DNA of 64,000 bases from Impatiens glandulifera (lineage: Eukaryota; Streptophyta; Magnoliopsida; Ericales; Balsaminaceae). Shown here piece after piece: positions 1 through 11,006 of the stretch; within the stretch, counting starts at the first letter, position 1, and the number at the start of each line of letters is the position of its first letter. Position numbers and translations under genes: made by a program. Below the pieces are notes generated by a model. It saw nothing but the letters and a program-made list of their open reading frames with translations. It was not told the DNA's origin and did not search any database. The stretch covers positions 18,326,484 to 18,390,483 of the forward strand of contig NC_061864.1 of assembly GCF_907164915.1 (NCBI RefSeq), read 5' to 3'.

Positions 1-639
1 TTCCATAAATAAAAGAGACGAAGCTGTGAATCGACTTGGAGCCGACTCGTTTGTTGTGAGCCATGACATAGAGCAAATGGAGGTGATTTATTTATTTAAT
101 TTTGAAACGTAGGAATTAATTATGGTATTTTTTAGTTAATAATATATTTATTGAGTTTATGAATTAGGCTACCAAAGGGACATTGGATGGTATAATTGAC
201 ACGGTTCCAGCCCCGCATGATATCAACCGTCTGATTAATCTTCTAAACTTGGATGGAAAACTGATTCTTCTAACTGTACCAGATTTGGAGAAGTCAGTTG
301 AATTGTCTATTTTGCCCCTACTCCATGGTATGTTAATCTCCATATATAATTCAGAATTAGGTTGTTTTTTTAAGAAATGTGTGTTGTTTTAAAATCTCAA
401 AAGAGTAATTTAGTAATTTTATTGTGGGTAAATTTATAGGGAGAAAGATGGTGGGAGGAAGTGTGACTGGAGGAATGAAAGAGACACAAGAGATGATAAA
501 TTTTGCAGCAGATCACAATATCGTCAGCGACGTAGAAATCGTGTCGATGAAATATGTAAACACAGCCATGGACAGGCTTGCGGCTGGAGATGTTCGCTAC
601 CGCTTTGTCATTGACATTGCCGCCACTTTGACGGATTAG
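1..639 (+). CDS. Cinnamyl alcohol / mannitol dehydrogenase family protein, 3' part only
   Basis: Last three exons of a zinc-type medium-chain alcohol dehydrogenase; the 5' part lies off the left edge. Exons 1-82 (first full codon at base 2), 168-327 and 440-639 join in one frame through GT-AG introns and end at TAG 637-639. The visible protein covers the end of the Rossmann NADP-binding domain and the C-terminal part of the catalytic domain. Family landmarks are [10 protein letters not shown], the [10 protein letters not shown] stretch, [10 protein letters not shown], and the C-terminal [11 protein letters not shown]. The family makes or oxidises cinnamyl and related alcohols in the cytosol. 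The zinc-ligand region is outside the window, so substrate class cannot be judged. The segment after DGIIDTV ([21 protein letters not shown]) is more divergent than in typical lignin CADs. A mannitol- or monoterpenol-dehydrogenase-like paralogue is therefore as likely as a lignin CAD. Confidence 0.9.
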
Positions 640-995
640 CGTTTTCAAATATAGATGTAACAATATTGTCGAGGGATGTAGTCATGTTTGTTTTGTTTTT
701 ACCATATGATAAATTTCTATTTTCCGAATTTTGTTAGTTGTAAGTTGTAACTCAAGTTTGAGTGTCATGCCTAAAACATTTCAGTTCTGTTTGTGATGTA
801 CTATTTCCTAAAATTAGAAGAAAAAAAAACTTATTTTTCTTTTTAAACAAAGTTGAGGTCCTTTATTTCTTATTGATCTAGCAATAAGCAGCTAGCAAGC
901 TCAAGATTATGGCAAAGTTGCTTTAAATCGAAAACAAAACTGATAAAATAAACAACATGAAGATTGAAGAGACCTTTTTATCGAAGTTTTCCCGT

Positions 996-3274
996 TTAGT
1001 TATCAACCACCTCGATTAGAGTGGTTTCGTAATCGCTAGGCGCTTCGAGTCCATGGAGATTCATAACCGTCGCTGCCACATTGGCAAGACCGCCATTGGG
1101 TACATCCTTCCTGAACTTCACACCAGCTGCCAAACCGGGGCCTCCAATTGCAATAGGCACCTGTTATATCCATAAAAACAAAAACTTTCTAAATGGCTCG
1201 CACATTTTAATTCAAGGGAAAAATCTGAAATTAAATTATATGTTCTTACAGGTTCAAGAGTGTGAGATGTCAAGATTTGAACTTGGCCATTCTTGAGATC
1301 TGGCTCGCCCTTCTTGTTCCTCTTTACCATGTCTTCCGCATTTCCATGATCAGCTGTTACCACGTAGATTCCACCCACTTGCTCGATTGCATCGAGTATA
1401 ATCTGCCCATTTAAAAAACAAAAAACCCGAAAAACTTTAATACTTCATGCAAATAATGGTGATTCAACACTGATTGACACTTTCGTATTAATAATTTATA
1501 CCTTGACAGCCTCATCTGCAGCTTTGCAAGCGACAACGGTTGCATCGATATCACCAGTGTGCCCAACCATGTCCCCGTTTGGCAAGTTAACACGAACCTG
1601 GTGGAATTTGCGGCTAAGAATAGCGTCCCTAGCCTTCTCAGCAATCTCAACTGCCTTCATATTAGGCTTAACATTGAATGTGATTCCAGAATCACTCGGA
1701 ATCTCAACATATTCCTCCATATCTTGATTGAAATATCCGGATCGATTCCCATTCCAAAAGAATGTCACATGACCAAACTTAACAGTCTCACTGTTTCAAT
1801 TTTCAAACAAAAAAAAACAACAGTTAAACCTGTCACCAATCCATCAACAGTTATATCGAGTAAAAAACATTAAAAACACCCAACCTGCAAGCGAAAGTGC
1901 GTACGCCATTATGAACCAAGTATTCACCGGAAGTTCTCTCGATTTCGGGTGGAGAAACTAGGTATTGCTTTGGAAGCTTCAATTCTCCGTCGTATTGAAG
2001 CATACCCGCATAACGAATTTTCGGAAAACGAACTCTATCAAATATGTTAAAATCTTCGTATTCAAGAGCTTTGGCAAGCATTGTCATTCGATCAGCCCTA
2101 AAGTTGAAAGTCACAACCGCATCCCCATCTACTATCGGCCCAACAGATTTCCCTTCTTCATCAACAATAACAAAAGGTTCAAGATACTGATCATTAGCCT
2201 TCGGGATCTCCCTCAGTTTCTTCACAGCTTCAACCGGATTCCTAAATTTATGCGGAGCCTCGCCAAGAACTTGAGCATCCCATCCCCTTTTCACAACATC
2301 CCAATCGTTCTGAAACCGAAATCAAATTCAAACTCAGACACATAAAGTGTTTCCAATTGGGTATAAATGGATACTAAATTTAACCCACTTACCTCATAAC
2401 GATCCATTGTAACATACATACGGCCTCCACCCGATGCAACTTGAGCATCAATCCCTTTACCACGCAAGGAAGAAAGATCATTCTCAAGAGTTTCAACAAA
2501 ACCAACACTTGAACCATCCAAGACATCACGACCGTCGGTAAGGATATGAACACGGATTCTCTTAGCACCATTTTCAGCAGCACCCTTTAGCAACAGCTAC
2601 AATGATAGATCAACAAAGAACAGATTAACAATGGAAAAACACAACTAAAAAACAATTGTAGGTGGAAAAAAGAGGGAAAACCTGCAACTGATCGAGTCGA
2701 GAATGAACACCACCATCACTCAATAAACCAATGAAGTGTAATGTACCAGTTTCAAATGATTGTTTAATATATTTAAATCCTTCACCATCGTAGATCTTTC
2801 CAGATGCAAGAGCAAGATCAACAAGTTGTGCCCTTTTTCAATATCCAAAACAAGATACACAATTAAGATGGTAGCTAAAAACAGAGAGAAAGACAGAGCA
2901 ACAATTGATTACCCTTGGGCATAAATCCGGCCAGCGCCAAGAGCATTGTGACCCACTTCACTGTTACCCATATCATCCTCAGTCGGAAGACCCACTGCCT
3001 TTCCGTGAGCCCTAACCAATCTCCATCTATCTGGAGCTCCCTGAAGTAGAACCGATCCGAAAACATTGAAAATGTAAACCTAATTTCACTGAATGCAGAA
3101 ACGAAAAGATACCTGTTTGAGAGAATCCATGGTAGGGGTATCGGCAACATGGATGCAGTTGTATTGATTGGGTTTGGCTTCGCCCCAACCATCCAAAACG
3201 ATTAAAGCGATGGTCTTTTCCTTTGGAAGCTTAGGATGATCCGCCAACTTCCATGAGAATCCAGAGCTACCCAT
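996..3274 (-). CDS. iPGAM: 2,3-bisphosphoglycerate-independent phosphoglycerate mutase
   Basis: Glycolytic enzyme interconverting 3- and 2-phosphoglycerate in the cytosol with two metal ions and a phosphoserine intermediate. Eight exons in coding order: 3113-3274, 2913-3040, 2682-2832, 2393-2596, 1885-2309, 1502-1790, 1250-1402, 996-1160. All have GT-AG borders and together give 558 codons, the usual plant length of about 557-560. Start MGSSGF at 3274; stop TAA at 996-998. Motifs include the metal-binding Asp in LIVLDGWG, the nucleophilic Ser in [30 protein letters not shown], the TADHGNAED metal site and [15 protein letters not shown] near the C terminus. No key residue is missing. A TATA-like TTTATAAG on this strand lies about 95 bp upstream of the start. 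The gene converges tail-to-tail with the CAD gene, with stop codons about 360 bp apart. Confidence 0.96.
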
Positions 3275-3367
3275 TTCTCTCGTTTTCTCCGAATCGTACG
3301 CTTGGCAGGCAGATACAGAACCAATTGGAGAAAAACAGTATATGCTTTAGAATCGCTGTGACCTCTC

Positions 3368-3378
3368 ACTTATAAAGA
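3368..3378 (-). promoter_or_regulatory. Putative TATA box of the phosphoglycerate mutase gene
   Basis: Minus-strand CTTTATAAGTG lies about 95 bp upstream of the ATG at 3274, a normal distance for a plant core promoter. Assigned from position and sequence only. Confidence 0.45.
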
Positions 3379-3399
3379 GAGTGTTGGTCATTCTGCCTA

Positions 3400-3732
3400 C
3401 TTGCCTTTCCTATTCTTTTTTAGATAAAAATAAACAAAATCTTTTGTATTATTGTACTATTTATTATTTAAACCTTAATGAGTTGAATTTTATTTTAAAA
3501 TTGGTTTTTTAAAATTAAGAGTGTTAATATAATCTTTTGGTTGATTTATAATTTTTTAAATCATGATTCATATTTAATATAATTTTTTTTCTTTAAGAAA
3601 TTTTGATAAAAAAATATTATCTATATATTATAGTGTTTGTTTTTGTATTATAATTTTAAGATTGTGAAATTTCTTACAATATTTGTAAGTGTCTAAAATG
3701 TTATAATGAACATGTTTTAAGTTAGAGTGGGA
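3400..3732. other. AT-rich intergenic DNA
   Basis: Gene-free AT-rich spacer between the phosphoglycerate mutase promoter and the palindromic element. I see no ORF, RNA gene or clear repeat in it. Confidence 0.6.
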
Positions 3733-3873
3733 GTTTATAAAAGGCCCTTAAATGAGCTGGTGACCATCGCATAATTTTAATTGCGCTGGTGCCCACTTTA
3801 TACTTTTTTAACGAAAATACTCTCATCGCTTAAAGCGATCGGCCTTCTCGTCACGCGATGAAAATAGGTTCTT

Positions 3874-3883
3874 TATATAAATA
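3874..3883 (+). promoter_or_regulatory. TATA box in the left arm of the palindromic element
   Basis: TATATAAATA in the left arm, followed by a CT-rich stretch and AAACCCTAAAC. It points toward the element centre and has a mirror copy in the right arm. Promoter function is inferred. Confidence 0.4.
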
Positions 3884-4158
3884 CTCAATTTTTTTTCATT
3901 TCGTTATTTTCATTTCTCTCTCTATTCCGCGTTCTCTCTCTCGCGACGGCACGACAATGAAACCCTAAACGAACACATCATACAGATCGACGACAAAAAC
4001 CTGTTATTTATGTTCATCTTCAAACCCTAAACCATGAGGTTGTTCTTATTATTCATTTTGTTCATCTTGTTCATATTGGTTGTTCATCTTGTCAATGATG
4101 ATATTTGTAGATGATGTTTTGAATTAGTTCCGTTTCAGAGAAGATTCATGTGATTCTC

Positions 4159-4445
4159 GCGAATGGTCGTCCCTTGTAGCGAAAGGTCATCCCTTGTAGC
4201 GAAGGGCATGTAGCGATGGGTCATCCCATGTAGCGATGGGTCATCCCTTGTAGTGATGTGTCATCCCTTGTAGCGAAGGGACATTTCTTGTAGCGATGGG
4301 TCATCCTTTGTAGCGATGGGCCATCCCTTGTAGCGATGGGCCATCCCTTATAGCGAAGGGCCATGTAGCGATGGGTCATCCCTTGTAGCGAAGGGTCATC
4401 CTTTGTAGTGAAGGGTCATCCATTCCAGCGATGGGTCATCCCTTT
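4159..4445. repeat. 20-bp minisatellite array, left arm
   Basis: About 14 imperfect copies of a roughly 20-bp unit close to TAGCGATGGGTCATCCCTTG. A few copies are shortened (unit containing GGGCATGTAGCGA). Variation is concentrated at GCGATGGG versus GCGAAGGG and at GTCATCC versus GCCATCC. It lies inside the left arm of the palindromic element. Confidence 0.9.
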
Positions 4446-5159
4446 CTTGAAAAGGGGAATTACTTGATGGGGATTTCTTTTTTCCATTCTTCTTTGCTTT
4501 AAACATTTGTTTGTCGTGGAGGCGCCTATGTATTTTGCTATAAGAATAGGAATGCAATTTGGGATTGAATAAGTAATTGTCCATTTAATGTTTCAATTGC
4601 TGTAGTGATTGAATAAGTAATTGTCAATTGTTATTTGTTAGTAAGAATATAATGTGTTTTCTCTCTTTTGGACATCTTGATTTCTTTTATCGGATAAAAA
4701 ATTTATATAGTGTACAAATTTGTTTTATGAAGTGGTTTAAAACTTAATTCGATTGCATAAATTGAACAAATTAACTCCAGAATGATCCAAGTCAGCCATA
4801 TCAATGTTAATAATTGTACAATCTTATTGAACATTTGACTTACCTTGTTTAGAGAATACAGTGTATGAAAAATAGTTTGTTGTGCATCTGATGATCATTG
4901 ATGACATTAAAATTTATCGTCTTGTAGAAGAAAAGAAAGCGAAGAAGCGTGCACGATCATTGATTTTTTGCTTTAATTAAACAAACACAGAAATGTGCAG
5001 AACATCCTTAAAATAGACGAGACAAACAAACAATGCTAGTTATACAAAAGAAACAACACATGAGATTACGAGCAAAACTGAAGGCAAATAAATACTTGAT
5101 CATTCTTTTAGCAAAAATAAGATGAGATTTGCAAACAAGAAACACAAATAGTATTGATG

Positions 5160-5392
5160 TCATGGGATGGCCCATCGCTACAAGGGATGGCCTTTCGCTA
5201 CATGGCCCTTCTCTACAAGGGATGACCCTTCGCTACAAGGGATGACCCATCGCTACATGGCCCTTCGTTACAAGGGATGACCCTTCGCTACAAGGGATGG
5301 TCCATCGCTAAAAGGGATGGCCCTTCGCTACAAGGGATGGCCCTTCGCTACAAGGGATGGCCCTTCGCTACAAGGGACGGCCCTTCGTGAGA
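5160..5392. repeat. 20-bp minisatellite array, right arm (inverted)
   Basis: About 11-12 copies of the reverse complement of the left-arm unit, close to CAAGGGATGGCCCTTCGCTA. Copies here favour the GCGAAGGG variant, so the two arrays have diverged or homogenised separately. Together with the left array it could form a long imperfect hairpin if transcribed through. Confidence 0.9.
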
Positions 5393-5709
5393 ATCACATG
5401 AATCTTCCCTAAAACGGAACCGATTCAAAGCATCATCTGCAAATATCTTCATCAACAAGATGAACAACCAATATGAACAAGATGAACAATAAAATGAACA
5501 ATAAGAACAACCTTGTGGTTTAGGGTTTGAAGATGAACATAATGGAAATAAGAACATAAATCGATCCAATCACATGATATTAGAACGTTTTTTCATCGTC
5601 AATATGTATGATGTGTTCGTTTAGGGTTTCGTCGCCGTGTCGTTGCGCGAGAGAGAGAAAATGCTGAGTAAATAGAGAAAGGAAAATAACAAAATGGAAA
5701 AAATTTGAG

Positions 5710-5720
5710 TATTTATATAA
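5710..5720 (-). promoter_or_regulatory. TATA box in the right arm of the palindromic element
   Basis: Minus-strand TTATATAAATA, the mirror copy of the left-arm TATA box. It is directed inward, so the two predicted promoters converge. Promoter function is inferred. Confidence 0.4.
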
Positions 5721-5888
5721 AGAACCTATTCTCATCGCGTGACGAGAAGGCTCATCGCGTTACGCGATGGAGGCATTTTCGTCAAAAAAAATATAAAGTA
5801 GTCACCAACGCAATTAAAATTATGCATTGATCACCAACTCATTTAAGGGCTTTTTTATGGTCATTTGGTCAAATTTCCCGTTTATAAC

Positions 5889-6498
5889 TCTGAGTATCAT
5901 ACCAACTTTTAAAAATTAAGGTTATGAGATTGTTTTTTTAATTTTAGTAATTATAATTGTTATTCATTCTTCTTTATGCTTACTTATATTTATTTGAGAG
6001 ATTCTCATAATTGGGGTTGTACCGTATAAGTCACTTAGTTTGGTTCTGAAAGCTTATGTCAATAGACTAAATTTATTAAAAATATAAATTATAAAATTGA
6101 GAAATAAAAATTAGTGTCATTTTTAAAAGATTGTGTTTGTTAATTTTTTGATTTTATAAAAATTTTAATTTTTAAGTTTCTTATGATGTCCGGTTTAGTT
6201 TCATTAACTTATTATATAAATCACCCTCATTTTTTATAATATATGGATAATTTTAAAATATATATTGCTAAGTTGTTTTTGTGATACTAACTCATTTTTG
6301 TAATGTTGTTTTATTATTATGTTGTGATTTTTACAATTTAATAAATTAATAAAATGATTCATTTTTAACGTCTTAACTATGATAAGATAAGGTTGTTTTT
6401 GTGTAATGTTAGTTTCTTATATACAAGTCCATACTAAATTTAGTCCTATGAGTGGACGAAAGCGTTAATAACGGTAATAATAAAAGTCTTAGTTGATG
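5889..6498. other. AT-rich intergenic DNA
   Basis: No coding potential or clear repeat family seen between the palindromic element and the LTR-like sequence. Confidence 0.6.
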
Positions 6499-7152
6499 TG
6501 TTACACCAACTCTCTGCTCCTAAGTGTGACAAATAATTTTCTAAGATTCTCGGACATAGCCAAGATGGACAGGAGTTGGAGGGTAGTTTGGGTGTCATGG
6601 CGACGAAGGTTGGTAGGACCCATATACGAGTTGGTTCTCATCGGGATGGGAAATGGGTGTTGAGGTGTTCCTTGCCATTGCGGACGGGTTTTAAATTTCG
6701 GGTAAACGGGTTAGGGTTTTCTGTTATGAAAACGGGTTAGAGTATAAATATTTTTTTGAGTTATTTTTCTCATAACACAGTAAGGTTGAGAGAGATGAAT
6801 TACAGATCTAGGGTTTTCTGGTTTCCTTCTTCTTGTTTTTTGGCTGATCTAGAGAGAAAGATTGGGGGAGCTTTTGATTATGGAGTAGTCCAATCATTCC
6901 TACTGTAATCACTTCTTTCATTTGAGAGCAGGACATGTAAGTTTCTACTATTGACATTTCTTTGATTTAGTGAAACTTATCTCTCCCGTGGACGTAGGTC
7001 GATTTTGACCGAACCACGTATATTGCGTTGTTATTGCTTTGTGCTATTTCATTTCTTGGTAATCTGTTTGTCGTCATAGACGATTTGAAACCGATTTATT
7101 ACAGGTTTGATTTTTAAGAAGATCCGTAATTTTGTTGTTGCAAAACCCAACA
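6499..7152 (+). mobile_element. Probable solo LTR or LTR fragment (copia-like)
   Basis: Less AT-rich than its surroundings and laid out like a plant LTR. It begins TGTTACACC, has a TATA box (GAGTATAAATA, about 6740) followed by GAGAGAGATGAATTACAG and CTAGGGTTTTCT, and then TCCCGTGGACGTAGGTCG..GACCGAACCACGT. The last is a phrase common in the R/U5 part of copia LTRs. It ends near CAAAACCCAACA. No 5-bp target duplication matches across my guessed ends (TGATG left, AGGGG right) and no primer-binding site follows. The borders are therefore uncertain and it may be a degraded fragment. Confidence 0.45.
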
Positions 7153-10100
7153 AGGGGTCCTCTGGATAGTAAGGGTCAGGATGGGCATGAACTGGTAGTC
7201 TGGGTGCTGCGGCGGGAGAGTTACTATTACACAATCAGACTTAGAAATTCAACGAGTCTCGTACTTTTCACTTAATAAGAAATGAGTCAGATTCTACGTG
7301 ATCAAATCTAAGGCACTTAAAGAATAATAGAAAATAAAATAAATAAAAAATAAGGAAAATAAGAATAAAATAAATAAAATTGAAGTTGAAATAAAGAGCC
7401 CAGATTCTAAATCGATGAAAACATGATAATGAGATTTTTTTTCAAATAAAAAAATATTTTATTTAATATAATTCAAATTGTGAGAATGGAAAACAAAAAT
7501 AAAAAAATATTTTATTGAGACGCCATTACTTTTTGTTTTAATTACTTATCAAAGTATAGTCAACCAAAACATTATGTCAACAGTCCATAGGGGCATGCGA
7601 CATGACATATATTTGTCTTTGATGATGTTTATTATTATTAATACACTAATAATTGACTTTAAATTGTTTATAAAAAATGGATTAAAAGGTTCAATGTACT
7701 AAGAAATTTTACATTACAATATTAAATTTTCATCCAAAACATTATATTAAAGTGGGAGTTCATTATATTAGATTGTCATGTTATTCTGGTTGTCTCTTTA
7801 AAGATTGATCTTGAGTATACATAAAACTTGACTTAAAAATATTCTTTACAGTTTAAAATTATTTTAAATTCTTTAAAAAAATATATTTTTGTATAAGGTA
7901 TTGTTCAACTTCAACCTCACAAAATCAAATAACTTAAGATACTAAAATTAATATATAACTATTCAAGTAAAAGAATAATTAGTTAAGATAACAAAATTAT
8001 TAGGTTTTATTCTCAGTAAGAAGAGTGAGGGTTGTGTTAGAGACTAATTATCTAAATTTTTGGTGTTAGTTGGATTCTGACAATAAATTAGTTTGTGAAT
8101 ATAAGTTTAAATTATAATATATTAAGTTATAGTTTTATATCTTTATTCTTAGAACTTGTTTGAATTTGGGTTTTTTAAGGTTTTTTTTTGTTTGTTTGTT
8201 AGTTTGATAAAAAAAAAGTTATTTTGGTTTTAAATTAATTTAATTATTAAAATGTTTCTTATTTAAATTTTCAATTTAATAAAAATAAAGTAATAATTTT
8301 TTAGTTGATAAAATAAATGAAAATAGTGAAAATTATAAAAAAACTCACTTAAGTAGATAGGAGCGTAAATGGTTCAGTAAGTTATTTCATAAAAAAAAAT
8401 AATCTATTAGTGTTGTTTTTTTTAATCTCCATCTGTCGGATGATGGTTTAAACGTCGATTCGATTTGATCGATTATAGATTCGATTCGGTTAATTTATGA
8501 GTTTAATCGATGAAATATAATAAATTAAAAATGAAAATATTAATTGAATTGTATAAAATTTTAATAAATTAGATAATAAAATAATTATTTAATTTAAATT
8601 AAATTATATTAAATAAAAATGAGTTTAAGAAGAAAAAAAATCCTTTACAGATGTACTTGACGTACTTGACGAACATATATTTTTTTAACGTTTTATTAAA
8701 AAAAAATATATATTTAAAAATATATCAAAATGCATATATTGAGTTTTTATTATCAATAGCGACAACCGAACTGGCCATAATCAATATAGGAAATTGTGAA
8801 CCGGTCAAAACTCGAATAGGTCGGTTTATAATTATTTCGAACGATTTTTATCAATTTCGTTCATTTTTTTATTTTATTATCCCGTAAAGATAAATTGTTA
8901 AAAGTGGTTATTAAATGTCAAGTCCTATGTTAAAATATTAAAAAATAATAATTAAAATTATAGAGATGTGACAATATGAGAATCGAATATAATAAATTTA
9001 AAAACTGAATAGCTCCTAAAGGGCTAACATACATGCCTTGATAGGTAGCCCATTTGCCCACTGACCACCAAAATATTGTAACGATATTGGGCTTAGTGGC
9101 GACCCGTAAAACTATAAAGCCTTATTTTTTTAAAAAAGTATTAAGTCTAATTAGTTAGTTTTTTATTTTTGTTATTTGAAAATTAATGATTTACATAATA
9201 AGTTAGTTAAATATAAATTTGATCAGATTTATATTTTGTTCAGGAAAAACACAAATGAAATGAAACAATAAAACTTATAAAAAATAATAAAACGTGAAAC
9301 TAAAATCTACTCAGGTGTTTCAAAAAAAAATTCTTAAAAAAACAAAATGTGAATAGTTTAATTTTCATTTAGAAAGTCTTACATATCAAAATGTCAGGTG
9401 TTTTATTTTTTTATAATCATGACGTAACTTTTTTATCAATCACTACCATTTTTGTAGTATTCATTAAAATCAGAGGACTAATTATACACTATATCAAATA
9501 TGATATTGTCTATTTTATTTATTTATTTAAGATTTTCTAAAACTTATTTTAAATTATAATCATTGCCTAAATCCAAAAGCCAACCTTTATATAATTAAAC
9601 AACCAAACTCCAAATATTTATAAAATTTAAAACAATCTTAATGGGATGCTATAATCCCTAATGAGTTTTTACAGGTCAAAAGTTGATTACTTTTTTAAAA
9701 AGCTATTTATTTTATTCGCCATGTCATGCTTGACATTGACTCTCTACCAATTTCTTAACTACTAATTAAAAGCTAATTAGTTATTATGTTTTTTTCATAA
9801 TGTTGCCATTTTACAATAAAAAAAGTAGTCAATAAATTTATTCATACAAACTTTATCATCAAAATGTTTTTTTATTTCATCAATTATAAGCCATTGACAA
9901 CTAATATCATCTAACCATATAAATTAACTATGAATTAAAACACAAATTATTATTATTATTAAAATTAACATAATTCAACCTCAAACTTTCTCTTCAAATC
10001 TTTTTATGCAAAATACTACTTTTATTTCTTGAAATCAAAATTTATCGAAAAGTCAGTAACAAATCTAAATCTATGTAGGAATTTGGTCAATCCCAAAGAT

Positions 10101-10350
10101 AAAGTACAAATGTGACATTATCTATAATTTTTATTTTTTTAAAATTAATACAATATTTTTTTTCTAATTTAAAAAGATAAAATTTACTTTTATCTACTAT
10201 CGTTTTATTATTAATTTTTTCGTTATTTTTTTAAACCAACCCAAACTTCGATTCCTGAATCAACGTCTCTGGTGAGAACTAAGTTTGTCAGGGTCCTAAA
10301 ATTTAATAAAAAATCGAACTAAAGATGTTACCCAATAAATTAGAGTGATT
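7153..10350. other. Gene-free AT-rich intergenic region
   Basis: About 3.2 kb without a supportable gene. A short GC-richer tail (7153-7260) follows the LTR-like segment. Around 8450-8520 and 8770-8830 are GATTCGATTCGGTT / GAACCGGTCAAAACTCG phrases that resemble decayed transposon ends, but no pairing or target duplication could be made out. A short patch at 9010-9120 (GGGCTAACATACATGCC) is less AT-rich and unrecognised. The rest is low-complexity. Confidence 0.55.
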
Positions 10351-10863
10351 TTGGACAATTATTTTGGTTGGGTTGACAAATATATTTTTTGAAAATTGTT
10401 TTTGGCTAATGGACAATATTATTTTCTTTCTGCAAGAACACAAATTGAGACATGATGATGATCATAATATTATATATGATAAAGAAGTTGTCTTTTGTGT
10501 ATGTTTTTTTTTTTGTACATCTTCGTTTGTTTCCTTGACAGTCAAATCCACACCAAATATTTACTCATACCCAAATCACAAATCTCGTCTCTTTTGGCTG
10601 CTCTTCGTCTATTCGATTTCCCCCCCTCAAAAAAGCAAAGCCCTAATAAAGCAAAGCAAAGCAAAACAAATCAAGTAAGTAAACGCTTCAGTCTCCCGCC
10701 CGTCTTTCACAACACAATTCCTTCTTTCTCTTTTCTGGGTACGCTTCTTTTCGTCTGAAATACTTCTTCGAGGAATCTCCGCACAAACCATAATAAAACC
10801 CATATTCATTTGCTCCTTCTCCGGTTCCATCGATTCAGAAGATTTCCGCGGCCATCTCCGTTT

Positions 10864-10985
10864 GTAAGTCTGACCCTTTTTGTATTCTATTGAACTCAGT
10901 TTCTCTCTGGTGTGAAATTAGTCAATTATCATGCGGTTTGATTAGTATAGTTCTAGGTTTTTGATTTCTGTTTTATATCTGACAG
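10864..10985 (+). other. Predicted 5'-UTR intron of the WPP-associated protein gene
   Basis: Donor TTTGTAAGT at 10864 and acceptor CTGACAG ending at 10985, 21 bases before the coding ATG at 11007. The leader before it (about 10600-10863) is CT-rich. Inferred from splice-site quality and position. Confidence 0.5.
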
Positions 10986-11006
10986 GATGCTAATTATATA
11001 GATAAC

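Larger units (their letters stand above)
3733..5888. mobile_element. Palindromic Mutator-like (foldback) element with long inverted arms
   Basis: Two arms, about 3742-4445 and 5160-5879, are imperfect inverted copies of about 700 bp around a non-repeated centre of about 700 bp. Shared stretches include the CCCTTAAATGAG..GGTGA end, TTTTAATTGCG, the TATATAAATA box, an AAACCCTAAACGAACACATCAT block, a GTTCATCTTGTTCAT block and the 20-bp repeat arrays. The right end reads, on the minus strand, GGGAAATTTGACCAAATGAC, a style of terminus known from plant Mutator-like elements. On the left this end is shortened. The octamer GTTTATAA sits directly outside the right end (5880-5887) and at 3733-3740 on the left. 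It may be a target-site duplication of a left-truncated copy (8 of 9 bases match if extended). No transposase is present, so it is non-autonomous. Class assignment is inferred. Confidence 0.75.

Noticed and set aside
4159..5392. Regular short repeats that could suggest a CRISPR-like array
   Set aside because: Units are contiguous without unique spacers, vary in sequence, and lie in a plant genome inside an inverted transposon; they are minisatellites.
7049..7234. 61-codon minus-strand open frame
   Set aside because: Overlaps the end of the LTR-like segment and matches no domain I know.
8651..8887. 78-codon open frame
   Set aside because: AT-driven, hydrophobic low-complexity translation without start context or homology.
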